Shown: positions 7,417-14,550 of the stretch, piece by piece
Layout: the number at the start of each line of letters is the position of its first letter
Numbering within the stretch: the first letter of the stretch is position 1
DNA from: CAYOBW01 sp964402115
Lineage (GTDB): Bacteria; Verrucomicrobiota; Kiritimatiellia; UBA8416; CAYOBW01
NCBI GenBank assembly: GCA_964402115.1
Contig: CAYOBW010000022.1
Span: 1 to 43,553, forward strand
DNA length: 43,553 bases
Direction: 5' to 3'
Made by a program: the position numbers and the translations under genes
Notes under the pieces: generated by a model
The model's database searches: none
Seen by the model: only the letters and a program-made list of their open reading frames with translations
Told to the model about the DNA's origin: nothing

Positions 7417-8238
7417 ATGCTTAAGAAGGTGGCCATTGTAGTCGGGCTGGGATTGCTCTTGTTGCTCGCGGCGGTCGTCGGCGTGAACCGGTATCTGGCG
7501 GGGCTGGTGCGGGACGGTCTGACGGAGCGGGGCTCCACGGCGCTGCAGGTACCCGTGACCGTATCGAACGTCACCGTCCGCGCCTGGCGTGGCGAGGTGG
7601 ACGTGCGCGGCGGTGTGGTGGGGACGCCGGACGGCTTTCAGTCCGCCCAGACCGCCACGTTCGCGCACATGCACGTGCGGTTGCAGCCGCGGACCCTGCG
7701 CGCCCCCTGCGTGATTGTCGAGGAGGCCGTGCTGCAAAGCCCCGAAGTATGGTACGAACTGACCGACCACGGCACGAACCTGGAGGTTCTGCGCAAGGCC
7801 CTGCGCCGGAAGCCGGCGGCCGCCCCGGATGCGTCCGGCGGCGCGGCTGACAGCGCCGGCGCCACGCCTGCCGACACCAACACTGCCCGCCGGCTGCGGA
7901 TTGCCGATCTCGTGATCCGGGACGGCCGCCTGCAGGTGACCGGAAGCCTGCTGAACGGCAAAACGGTTACCGTCCCGCTGCGCGAGATCCGGCTGCAGAA
8001 CCTGGGGGCGACCGGCGAGGGGGTGACGCCCGAGGAATTGGCGGAGCAGGTCGTCACGGCCGTGGCGGCCGCGGCCATCGAAGCTGCCGCCGCCGATCCC
8101 CGGCTGGTGGATGCCATCGCCAGGGGGGCGCTGCAGAACACGAAGAGCGGCCTTGGCAAGGGCGCCTCCAAGCTGATCAATGCCCTGGACCGGCTCTTCA
8201 AGCCCCGCTCCGCGCCCCCCGCGCCGGAGCAGCCGTGA
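7417..8238 (+). CDS. AsmA-like envelope protein
   Basis: This 273-residue protein has an N-terminal membrane anchor (about 5-24, KKVAIVVGLGLLLLLAAVVG). A beta-rich region in AsmA/DUF748 style follows: VPVTVSNVTVRAWRGEVDVR at 45-64 and, after a low-complexity Ala/Gly/Pro insert at 133-153, LRIADLVIRDGRLQVTG. AsmA-like proteins act in the periplasm in outer-membrane lipid transport and homeostasis. This one is short compared with AsmA or TamB and holds only the N-terminal type of repeat. The ribosome site GCAGGAGG lies eight bases before the ATG. It is a single gene on the plus strand, divergent from the coiled-coil protein gene. The family is fairly clear, the cargo is not. Confidence 0.75.
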   Translation: MLKKVAIVVGLGLLLLLAAVVGVNRYLAGLVRDGLTERGSTALQVPVTVSNVTVRAWRGEVDVRGGVVGTPDGFQSAQTATFAHMHVRLQPRTLRAPCVIVEEAVLQSPEVWYELTDHGTNLEVLRKALRRKPAAAPDASGGAADSAGATPADTNTARRLRIADLVIRDGRLQVTGSLLNGKTVTVPLREIRLQNLGATGEGVTPEELAEQVVTAVAAAAIEAAAADPRLVDAIARGALQNTKSGLGKGASKLINALDRLFKPRSAPPAPEQP

Positions 8239-8521
8239 ACCGCTGGCACCGCGATAAGCCTGGAAACGGGAATAGCCCTCAGCGCTTTCGCCTCGCCTGC
8301 CCCTCGCCGCATCGGTGAACCTGGAAACCGCAGATGACGCAGATGGGGTATTCCCGATCCGGTCTGCCGTGCCGTACGCAGGCGGGAACATCCACGGGCT
8401 GGCGCCCGCGGCTACCGGCTGAGACCCCTTGCGTCGTGGGCAGCGGCGGTCCCCGCCGCGCCGCCTCTCGCGCATGTCCTCGCCCCGGCCTTTCGATGAC
8501 GAGGACGAGAACGGGCGCCGC
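8239..8521. other. Intergenic stretch between convergent genes
   Basis: This lies between the AsmA-like gene and the end of the export operon, which converge. I see no gene, no clear stem with a T-tract and no repeat. Confidence 0.5.
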
Positions 8522-9691
8522 TCAGCTCTGCTTCACGGAGAAGATGACCGGCAGGCCGGCATGGCGGGCGACATCCGCCGGGCGCCTGAACGTGTGATCC
8601 AGGTACTGGTCGAGCAGGGCCAGGAGGAAGCCGGCCAGCAGGCCTCCCGTGAGTCCCGCCAGGAGCAGGCACAGCGGGCGCGGGAACACGCGCTCGGCAC
8701 TCTGCGCCGCCCGGCTGAGCACGGCAACGTCGCCCGACAGGCTGGCTGATCCGATGTCGTTGGCGAGGCGCGACTCCTCGCCGCGCTTCGAGAACATCTC
8801 GTACGAGTACGACAGCAGGCCGGTCTCGCGGCTCATGCGGCGCGCCTGCGTGGTCACGCGCTGCAGCAGGATGTTGCGCTGGTCCAGCGCCTGGATCTCC
8901 TCCTGCACCCCGGCGATGCGCTGCACCAGGACGGGATTGCTGACGAACGGCGAGGCCGCCAACTCGTCCCGCAGCGACCCCAGCTTGAGCAGCAGCGTCT
9001 TCTTCATGTCCAGGTTATCGGACAGCTCCTGCTCCGGCAGGCAGACGGCGTTCGTCTGCAGCAGGCCGGCGAGCTCGTCTTCCAGCGCCTCGAGCTGCGT
9101 GCGGTAGTCGCGGCTGCGGGCGCTCAGGAACTCCTGCTGATCGGGCGGGCTGTAGATCTCGTTGCGATACAGCAGGTATTCGGCGACCAGGGTGTCCAGC
9201 GCCTGCTCGGCTGCGGTGCGGCTGCCCGCGTCGTACGACAGCCGGATGACCTTCGCGTTGGGAGCGCGGGACGCCCGCAGGTTATCCCGCATCCGGCGCG
9301 CAAGCGCCCGCGGCGAGTCCGCGGCGGCGGAGCCGTCGCGCCCCAGCAGGCGGGTGAACCAGCCGCCGCCGCCGGCGGGCCGCGGCGTGGCGAGCAGGCG
9401 CCGGGCCGTCCGCTCCAGCAGGGCGGGCGCGCGCAGGATCTCGAGCTCCGAGGCCACGTCCTCCCGCGAAACGGCACACGCGCCGGCGCCCGTCACATTC
9501 AGGGCGGCGGGAACGATCTCGATGCGCTTACCGCGCAGCAGCACGGCGGTCGACGCGCGATAGGTTGGCGGCCAGCAGCACATGAGCGCCACGGCCAGCA
9601 GGACACCTGCCAGCACGGCGCCGAGGATCAGCGTCCGCCGGACGAAGAAGAGTTCGCATAACTCGCGTTTCCAGTCTGCTGCCTGTGTCAT
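8522..9691 (-). CDS. Wzz/GumC-type polysaccharide chain-length / co-polymerase protein
   Basis: This 389-residue inner-membrane protein has two transmembrane segments (about 20-38 and 341-360) that flank a long periplasmic domain. A Wzz strand lies at about 40-65. The coiled region at 190-290 (YRTQLEALEDELAGLLQ) is typical of polysaccharide co-polymerases. The C-terminal tail LLDQYLDHTFRRPADVARH is the conserved ending of GumC/Wzc-type proteins. There is no fused kinase; the ATPase is encoded separately two genes upstream. It would set polymer length and connect to the Wza-like lipoprotein. GAGAG precedes the ATG. It is the last gene of the operon, 20 bases after the lipoprotein gene. Confidence 0.88.
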   Translation of the reverse strand: MTQAADWKRELCELFFVRRTLILGAVLAGVLLAVALMCCWPPTYRASTAVLLRGKRIEIVPAALNVTGAGACAVSREDVASELEILRAPALLERTARRLLATPRPAGGGGWFTRLLGRDGSAAADSPRALARRMRDNLRASRAPNAKVIRLSYDAGSRTAAEQALDTLVAEYLLYRNEIYSPPDQQEFLSARSRDYRTQLEALEDELAGLLQTNAVCLPEQELSDNLDMKKTLLLKLGSLRDELAASPFVSNPVLVQRIAGVQEEIQALDQRNILLQRVTTQARRMSRETGLLSYSYEMFSKRGEESRLANDIGSASLSGDVAVLSRAAQSAERVFPRPLCLLLAGLTGGLLAGFLLALLDQYLDHTFRRPADVARHAGLPVIFSVKQS

Positions 9692-9711
9692 GGTGCTCTC
9701 TCTGCCTGCGG

Positions 9712-10476
9712 TCAGGGGGCCAGGATTGTGCTTGTTAGCGCGGCGCCGGCCGACGCCGCGCTCGCGCGCTCCTTCGGATCGGACTTGTCTAGGAACAGGT
9801 CTGCCCGCATGCCGTGCAGCAAGCGGCCGTAGCGTGCGTTGAGGTCATCGCTGACTTCCGGGAGCGTGCGGCCGGCCACGCGCACGTCGCCCAGCATGGC
9901 GAAGGTGGCATAGCCGTCGGCGCGGACGGTTACCAGGCGGCTCAAGCCGCGCGGCGCGGTGTGCGGATCCTGCTTGAGCTCGCCGCTGGCGGTGCGGAAG
10001 TCCGGCACCACGACGTACAGATCGGGATCCTTGAGCACCTTCTCATATTGCGTGCGCAGCTCGCGCGCCAGTTCTTCCACCGTCATGCCGGCGACGGATA
10101 CCTCGCCCAGATACGGCAGGGAGATGCGGCCGTCAGGCCGCACGAGTTCCGTCTCGTTCAGTTCCGGGTGTTTGGGGAACTTCACGGCGACCGTGTGGTT
10201 CACCGCCAGCGCGAAGCCCTCTTCCGGCTGCCATGTGTTCAGCTGGTACAGGACGTCCAGCTGGTCGCCGGGCGTAATCCGGTACGTGCCGAAGACGCCG
10301 GCAGCCGGCAACCCCTCGCCGCAGGAGAAAGGCGCCTCCTGCAGCTCCTGGTTCAGGGTCGCGTTTTTCGCGCCGGGGGTGGCGCAGCCGGCCAGGGCGC
10401 CCGCGATCGTCACCGCCGCGAGGAACCGCCAGGCCCGGCGGATGGCCGGGCCCGCGCCGGGATCACACTCGCGCAT
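9712..10476 (-). CDS. Wza-like polysaccharide export lipoprotein
   Basis: This 254-residue outer-membrane export lipoprotein has a lipobox LAGC (C31) after a hydrophobic stretch at 17-30. The Poly_export domain spans about 62-158: it begins GTYRITPGDQLDVLY and continues RPDGRISLPYLGEVSVAGMT. A second, shorter copy of the same fold is at 178-230 (VRADGYATFAMLGDVRVAGRT), a Poly_export/SLBB-like repeat. It is shorter than Wza (about 360) and lacks the C-terminal membrane-spanning helix. The pore may need another subunit. The ATG at 10476 overlaps the end of the kinase gene by 14 bases and has a G-rich ribosome site. It works with the downstream Wzz-like protein. Confidence 0.88.
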   Translation of the reverse strand: MRECDPGAGPAIRRAWRFLAAVTIAGALAGCATPGAKNATLNQELQEAPFSCGEGLPAAGVFGTYRITPGDQLDVLYQLNTWQPEEGFALAVNHTVAVKFPKHPELNETELVRPDGRISLPYLGEVSVAGMTVEELARELRTQYEKVLKDPDLYVVVPDFRTASGELKQDPHTAPRGLSRLVTVRADGYATFAMLGDVRVAGRTLPEVSDDLNARYGRLLHGMRADLFLDKSDPKERASAASAGAALTSTILAP

Positions 10477-11239
10477 ACAGCCCCCCGGGAATGTAGTGTT
10501 GGCGCCTGTTCAGCACGACGCCCAGGACGTTGCCGCCCACGTTCACAAGCTTATCGCGCGCCAGCGCCACGACTTCCCGCTTGGTGCGCTCGCACTCCAC
10601 GACCAGCAGGACGCCGTCGAACAGACGGGCGAGCAGGGCCGCGCCCGACGCGTTGAGCACGGATTCCCCGTCGAAGACGACCCAGTCGAAACGGTTGCGC
10701 AGCTCCTTCAGGCGCTGGCCGAGGGCCTGGGGGGACAGGCTGCCGGACGGCTGGGTGGCCGGATCGCCCCCGCACGGCAGCAGGGCCAGGCGGGCGATGT
10801 CCGTGTGCTGGGCCACATCCTCCAATTCGACATCGCCCGCCACGTAGTCCACCAGGCCGGGCGCATGGCGGGCGACGAATGCGGAGTGGAGGGTCGGATG
10901 GGTGAGGTTGGCATCCACGAGCACCGTTCCACCACTGCCGGCCAGGGTGTGCGCCAGCAGCACGGCCGCCATGGATTTGCCCTCGCCCGGCCGGCAGCTC
11001 GTCACGTACAGGGTCTTGACGGGGCGTCCGCGCGCGGCACTGAGCAGGTTGCTTTCCACGGCGGTCAGCCACGGCCGATTCTCTTCGAGCTGCCGGCGCA
11101 GCTTCGCCGCCAGCTGGGCCGTACGCCGCGGCGGCCGGAGAACGGGCGGCTGCACCGCCGTCCCCGGCTCCGGCGGACACAGGCTGGACAGCAGCGCCAG
11201 GTTCTCGTCCAAGGTCCGTTCCAGGTTGTCAGAGTCCAT
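10463..11239 (-). CDS. CpsD/CapB-type BY-kinase ATPase for exopolysaccharide
   Basis: This 258-residue protein is like the cytoplasmic kinase half of Wzc. It has Walker A SCRPGEGKS at 81-89, Walker A' TVLVDANLTHP with D109, and Walker B WVVFDGES with D190. The ending is NVLGVVLNRRQHYIPG, as in BY-kinases. The usual C-terminal tyrosine cluster is nearly absent; only Y249 and Y255 remain, so autophosphorylation may be reduced. It should bind the cytoplasmic end of the Wzz-like protein and drive polymer assembly cycles. I choose the ATG at 11239 because GGGAGAGC lies eight bases before it; a start at 11269 would lie deep in the previous gene. It overlaps the regulator gene by 11 bases and the Wza-like gene by 14. 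Confidence 0.85.
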   Translation of the reverse strand: MDSDNLERTLDENLALLSSLCPPEPGTAVQPPVLRPPRRTAQLAAKLRRQLEENRPWLTAVESNLLSAARGRPVKTLYVTSCRPGEGKSMAAVLLAHTLAGSGGTVLVDANLTHPTLHSAFVARHAPGLVDYVAGDVELEDVAQHTDIARLALLPCGGDPATQPSGSLSPQALGQRLKELRNRFDWVVFDGESVLNASGAALLARLFDGVLLVVECERTKREVVALARDKLVNVGGNVLGVVLNRRQHYIPGGLYARV

Positions 11240-13910
11240 GAGTTGAAGCTCTCCCGCGGACGACCACACGTGCCTCCGCGCTTCGGCGTACGGCCTGTCT
11301 AAGCGTCAGGCTGTTGACCATACTGTCCGCCGCCGTCCGCGTCAACGCCGATCCGTTCCGGTCGCTCGACCCGTCGCTGGCACTCCAGATGCGCTCCAGC
11401 TCGGGTTGACAGCGCAGGAAGACCTCGACGAGCGCCGGATCGAACTGGGTCCCGGCATGCCGTCGGATGTCCTCCACGGCCTTTTCGGCGGGTAAGGAAC
11501 GGCGGTAAACCCGCTCGGAACGCATGGCGTCATACGCGTCCACGATGGAGAAAATCCGTGCGCCGCGGCAGATCTCCGCGCCCCGCAACCCGCGCGGATA
11601 CCCCGTGCCGTCGAAGCGCTCATGATGGCTGAGGACGATTTCGGCGGCATCCCGCAGATAGGGGCTGGCATGGATGATATCGTACCCGATCGCCGGGTGG
11701 GTGCGCATGACCTTCCACTCCTCCGCGCTGAGCGCCGAGGGGCGGTTGAGCACGGCGTCCGGGATGCCGATCTTGCCGATATCGTGCAGCAGGGCGCCAT
11801 AGGCCAGGGACTGCAGTTCCTCCTTGCTGATGCCCGCCGCGCGCCCCAGCGCCACCGCCAGTTCCCGCACGTGCTGGCTGTGTCGCGCCGTGTAGTTCTC
11901 CCGCGCGTCCAGCATGGCCACCAGCGCCTCGAGGGTGAACTCGTACGAGCGCTTGACCTCTTCGAGCGTGGTCGCGACCTGTGCGTTGCGCTCGCGCACC
12001 ATCTGCTCCAGGTGCTGCTGATAGCGTGCGTTTTCCTCGCGCAGCCGCCGGTACTCCATGGCGCGGTTGACCAGGGCCACCAGTTCCTTCTTGCGAAAAG
12101 GCTTCTGGATGAAATCGTAGGTGTCCTCGCGCAGGCAACTGATCGCGTTGTCCACCGTGGCGTACCCGGTCATGACGATCTTCACCGCCAGGCTGTCCGC
12201 CTGACCGATTTCGCGCAGCAGGTCGAGACCGCTCTTCTGCGGCATCATGAGGTCCGTCAGCACGACATCGAAGTGGTTGGGCTTGCTCTGAATGGCGGCG
12301 ATGGCCTCGGTCGCGTTGTTGAAGAGCGTGACCTCGAAGCGATCCTCCTGCAGCATGCGCGCGACGACCCCGAGGATGAGCGGCTCGTCGTCCACGACCG
12401 CAATCCGTCCGCGGTGAACCTCGGCCGGGGCCTCGGCGGGCGTCGCGTCATCCTCGGCGGCGCGCGCCTGTTCCGTCCGCGTATGTCCCGGCCAGAACGC
12501 CACCCGATCGCGGCCCGAGCGCTTGGCCGTGTACAGGGCGCGGTCGGCCTGGCTGAGCAACTCGGCTCCGGTGGAGGGCGCGGTCGAGTTCATGCTCGTG
12601 GCCACGCCGATGGAGATGGTGAGGTTCAGCCGGTACGTGCGCTGCAGGAACTGGTGTTCCCGCGTGGCCCGCAGCAGGCGCTTGGCAAAAGCCGCCGCGT
12701 CCAGCTCATCGGCGCGCGGCAGGATAACGACGAACTCGTCGCCGCCATAGCGGGCGACAATGTCCGAGCTGCGCTCCACCTGGCGCAAGACCTGCACGAA
12801 CTCGATCAGGATCTGGTCGCCGACGGAGTGGTCGTAGGAGTCGTTCAGGGTCTTGAAATTGTCGATATCGATAATCGCCACCGCCATGCTGAAGCCGTAG
12901 CGCCGGCTGAAGAGCCAGGCGCGCTCCAGCTCCTCCTCGAGGCGGATGCGGTTGAAGACGCCGGTGAGCGAGTCGAGCGCGGCGAGCTGCTGCATGCGCC
13001 GCAGCGCCATGAAAGCCGCGGAGACGTGGTTGGCCGCGTGGTAGAGAATGGAAACATCCGGCGCCGAGTAGCCGACGGGGAGGGCGGAGGCCAGCGTCAG
13101 CAGGCCGCAGACATCGTTGTCCAGCATGATCGGCACGGACAGGAAGCTCCCCACGGCCCGCAGGCCGTCGGGCGCCGGGGCGGTGCCCTCGGTCTTCTCG
13201 CGCAGCGTCGTCAGGTCGAGCCGGCGCCCGCTCAAGGCCTCGAACCGGGTCTGCATCTCCTGCTGCGCCGCGCGCAGGAAGTCAGGGTGCAACGGCGCCC
13301 GGGCGATCAGCAGCATGACGGTCTCGTTGCGCTGAACCACCAGCATGCCGATCAAATCGGTGGTCAGCATCTCGGCCAGCGACTGGCCGAAGGCGCAGAG
13401 CGCCGCCTCCAGGGACTCGGGGCTCGTGGAGCGTTCGGCGAGCCGGTTCAGCAGCCGCAGGTGGTTGCGCATCAGGTCCACGCTGTGATCGCTGGGCAGG
13501 CCGCTGGGCACGCGGTGCTTCTCGCGCGCTTCGTCCGCGATCTGGCTGAAGAGGTGCTGTAAGTCGGTCGACTTGGCGACGACCCGTGTTACGCCCAGGC
13601 GCCGGGCCTTCTGCACGGCTTCCTCGGTCAGGTAGGCGGAGGCCACCACGACGCCCAGAAAGGGCCAGATTCTCAACGCTTCCTGGAGGAAGGTGAGGCC
13701 GTCCATTTCCTCCATGCGCAGGTCCACGACCAGCACGTCGAAGACCTGGTTCATCAGCACCTGCAAAGCCTGCCGGCCGCTGTTGACGGACTGCACGTGG
13801 CAGCCGCGAATTTCCAGGCTGGCGGTGTAAAGCTGGCAGAGTTCGTTGTCGTCGTCTACGACGAGGACACGAATAGGGGCGTTGCCGGACTGGTTATCAC
13901 TCGACTGCAT
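11229..13910 (-). CDS. REC-GAF-GGDEF-REC-HD-GYP c-di-GMP turnover regulator
   Basis: This 893-residue cytoplasmic protein joins synthesis and breakdown of cyclic di-GMP. The order is REC1 (13-125, phospho-acceptor D63), a GAF-like domain (about 165-305), and a GGDEF diguanylate cyclase (310-472). The cyclase has the active GGDEF at 389-393 and the inhibitory site RSSD at 380-383, spaced correctly. REC2 follows (502-615, D553), then a coiled coil (615-655) and an HD-GYP phosphodiesterase (656-840). The HD-GYP has HDIGKIGIPD from H709, HHERFDGTGYP from H762, and GYP at 770-772. All catalytic motifs are intact, so both activities are expected, probably switched by two separate phosphorylation inputs. 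No cognate sensor kinase is encoded nearby. It is the first gene of the export operon, with overlapping downstream starts, so it likely controls exopolysaccharide output. Confidence 0.95.
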   Translation of the reverse strand: MQSSDNQSGNAPIRVLVVDDDNELCQLYTASLEIRGCHVQSVNSGRQALQVLMNQVFDVLVVDLRMEEMDGLTFLQEALRIWPFLGVVVASAYLTEEAVQKARRLGVTRVVAKSTDLQHLFSQIADEAREKHRVPSGLPSDHSVDLMRNHLRLLNRLAERSTSPESLEAALCAFGQSLAEMLTTDLIGMLVVQRNETVMLLIARAPLHPDFLRAAQQEMQTRFEALSGRRLDLTTLREKTEGTAPAPDGLRAVGSFLSVPIMLDNDVCGLLTLASALPVGYSAPDVSILYHAANHVSAAFMALRRMQQLAALDSLTGVFNRIRLEEELERAWLFSRRYGFSMAVAIIDIDNFKTLNDSYDHSVGDQILIEFVQVLRQVERSSDIVARYGGDEFVVILPRADELDAAAFAKRLLRATREHQFLQRTYRLNLTISIGVATSMNSTAPSTGAELLSQADRALYTAKRSGRDRVAFWPGHTRTEQARAAEDDATPAEAPAEVHRGRIAVVDDEPLILGVVARMLQEDRFEVTLFNNATEAIAAIQSKPNHFDVVLTDLMMPQKSGLDLLREIGQADSLAVKIVMTGYATVDNAISCLREDTYDFIQKPFRKKELVALVNRAMEYRRLREENARYQQHLEQMVRERNAQVATTLEEVKRSYEFTLEALVAMLDARENYTARHSQHVRELAVALGRAAGISKEELQSLAYGALLHDIGKIGIPDAVLNRPSALSAEEWKVMRTHPAIGYDIIHASPYLRDAAEIVLSHHERFDGTGYPRGLRGAEICRGARIFSIVDAYDAMRSERVYRRSLPAEKAVEDIRRHAGTQFDPALVEVFLRCQPELERIWSASDGSSDRNGSALTRTAADSMVNSLTLRQAVRRSAEARVVVRGRASTHGL

Positions 13911-13984
13911 GGAGACTGTCTTCCGCTGCCCCGGCCGGCCGTCATCAACATCCTGCTACCGGCGCAACCTGCCCGGACGCGGGT

Positions 13985-14014
13985 ATATTGCGCAAAGCCG
14001 GCAACATCGCGCAA
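13985..14014 (-). promoter_or_regulatory. Weak candidate promoter of the c-di-GMP/export operon
   Basis: On the minus strand, TTGCGC (14014-14009), an 18-base spacer and CAATAT (13990-13985) lie 75 bases before the start codon at 13910. Both boxes are imperfect. It is the best pair I found in this interval. Confidence 0.25.
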
Positions 14015-14125
14015 GGACAATTGTGGCAGCCGTTCCGACGGTTCCGCTCAAGAATCCTCCGGACAGGGCGGAGAGGCGCGGGCCCGGCCCTTCAGCACCA
14101 CGCCAGACGGCGGATGCGGGTCGTG

Positions 14126-14149
14126 GGAGGGACGGCCGCCGCGTCCTCC
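14126..14149. repeat. GC-rich imperfect hairpin element
   Basis: GGAGG, one bulged base and ACG (14126-14134) pair with CGT CCTCC (14142-14149) around a seven-base loop. It may be a dispersed intergenic palindrome or the residue of a terminator. Only one copy is in this window. Confidence 0.35.
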
Positions 14150-14316
14150 GGGAGGCGTCTTCAGCGGAATCCGAAGTAGCGCCCCCCCCCGGCTTGCCGG
14201 CCCGTCCGAACCCTGCGGGCGCCCCGGCGCTACTCGCCTCTTATTGTAAAATAGTTGGCCAGCTGCCGCACGCAGCCTCGCATGAAACTACTAACGCACA
14301 AAAAGTGAGAATGCAT

Positions 14317-14345
14317 TTGACAGGGCTCGACCCGTCCAATAATGT
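14317..14345 (+). promoter_or_regulatory. Near-consensus sigma70-type promoter of the giant gene
   Basis: TTGACA (14317-14322), a 17-base spacer and TAATGT (14340-14345) make one of the best promoters in the window. Transcription would start near 14352, giving a 5' leader of about 200 bases before the ATG at 14551. I could not match the leader to a known riboswitch fold. Confidence 0.7.
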
Positions 14346-14550
14346 TTGTACGCATATGAGGGTGGGTTTGCTGCGGCCGGGGACGGATACTGTAACAGCA
14401 AGACTGTCGTTTGCAGCCACTCCCGACCGGCAGCCACCGAGCGAAGCGCGGATGGCCTTTGGCTTGGCTCGTTGAGCGGTGTGCCCGAGAGCACTTTCTG
14501 AGACGCGTGACGGAGGTACGTTCGGCGGTCGGAAGGGAATCGGGGGAGAG

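Larger units (their letters stand above)
13911..14316. other. Intergenic region between the divergent operon and the giant gene
   Basis: Both sides need promoters here. I see no gene; short frames in several phases carry no family signal. It contains the hairpin at 14126-14149 and a run of Cs near 14180. Confidence 0.5.

Noticed and set aside
7221..7574. Longer start for the coiled-coil protein at 7574
   Set aside because: The extension crosses the promoter and overlaps the divergent AsmA-like gene; a signal peptide and ribosome site fit 7220.
14357..14475. 39-codon leader peptide before the giant gene
   Set aside because: It has an ATG but no ribosome site and no attenuation-like hairpins; compositional chance is enough.
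14479..14550. GTG start 72 bases upstream of the giant gene
   Set aside because: In frame, but without a ribosome site; ATG 14551 has GGGGGAGAG and puts LEPR-XLL at the usual distance from the N-terminus.
14352..14550. c-di-GMP or other riboswitch in the leader of the giant gene
   Set aside because: I looked for GEMM-type conserved segments because of the neighbouring regulator and did not find them; no other known fold was convincing.
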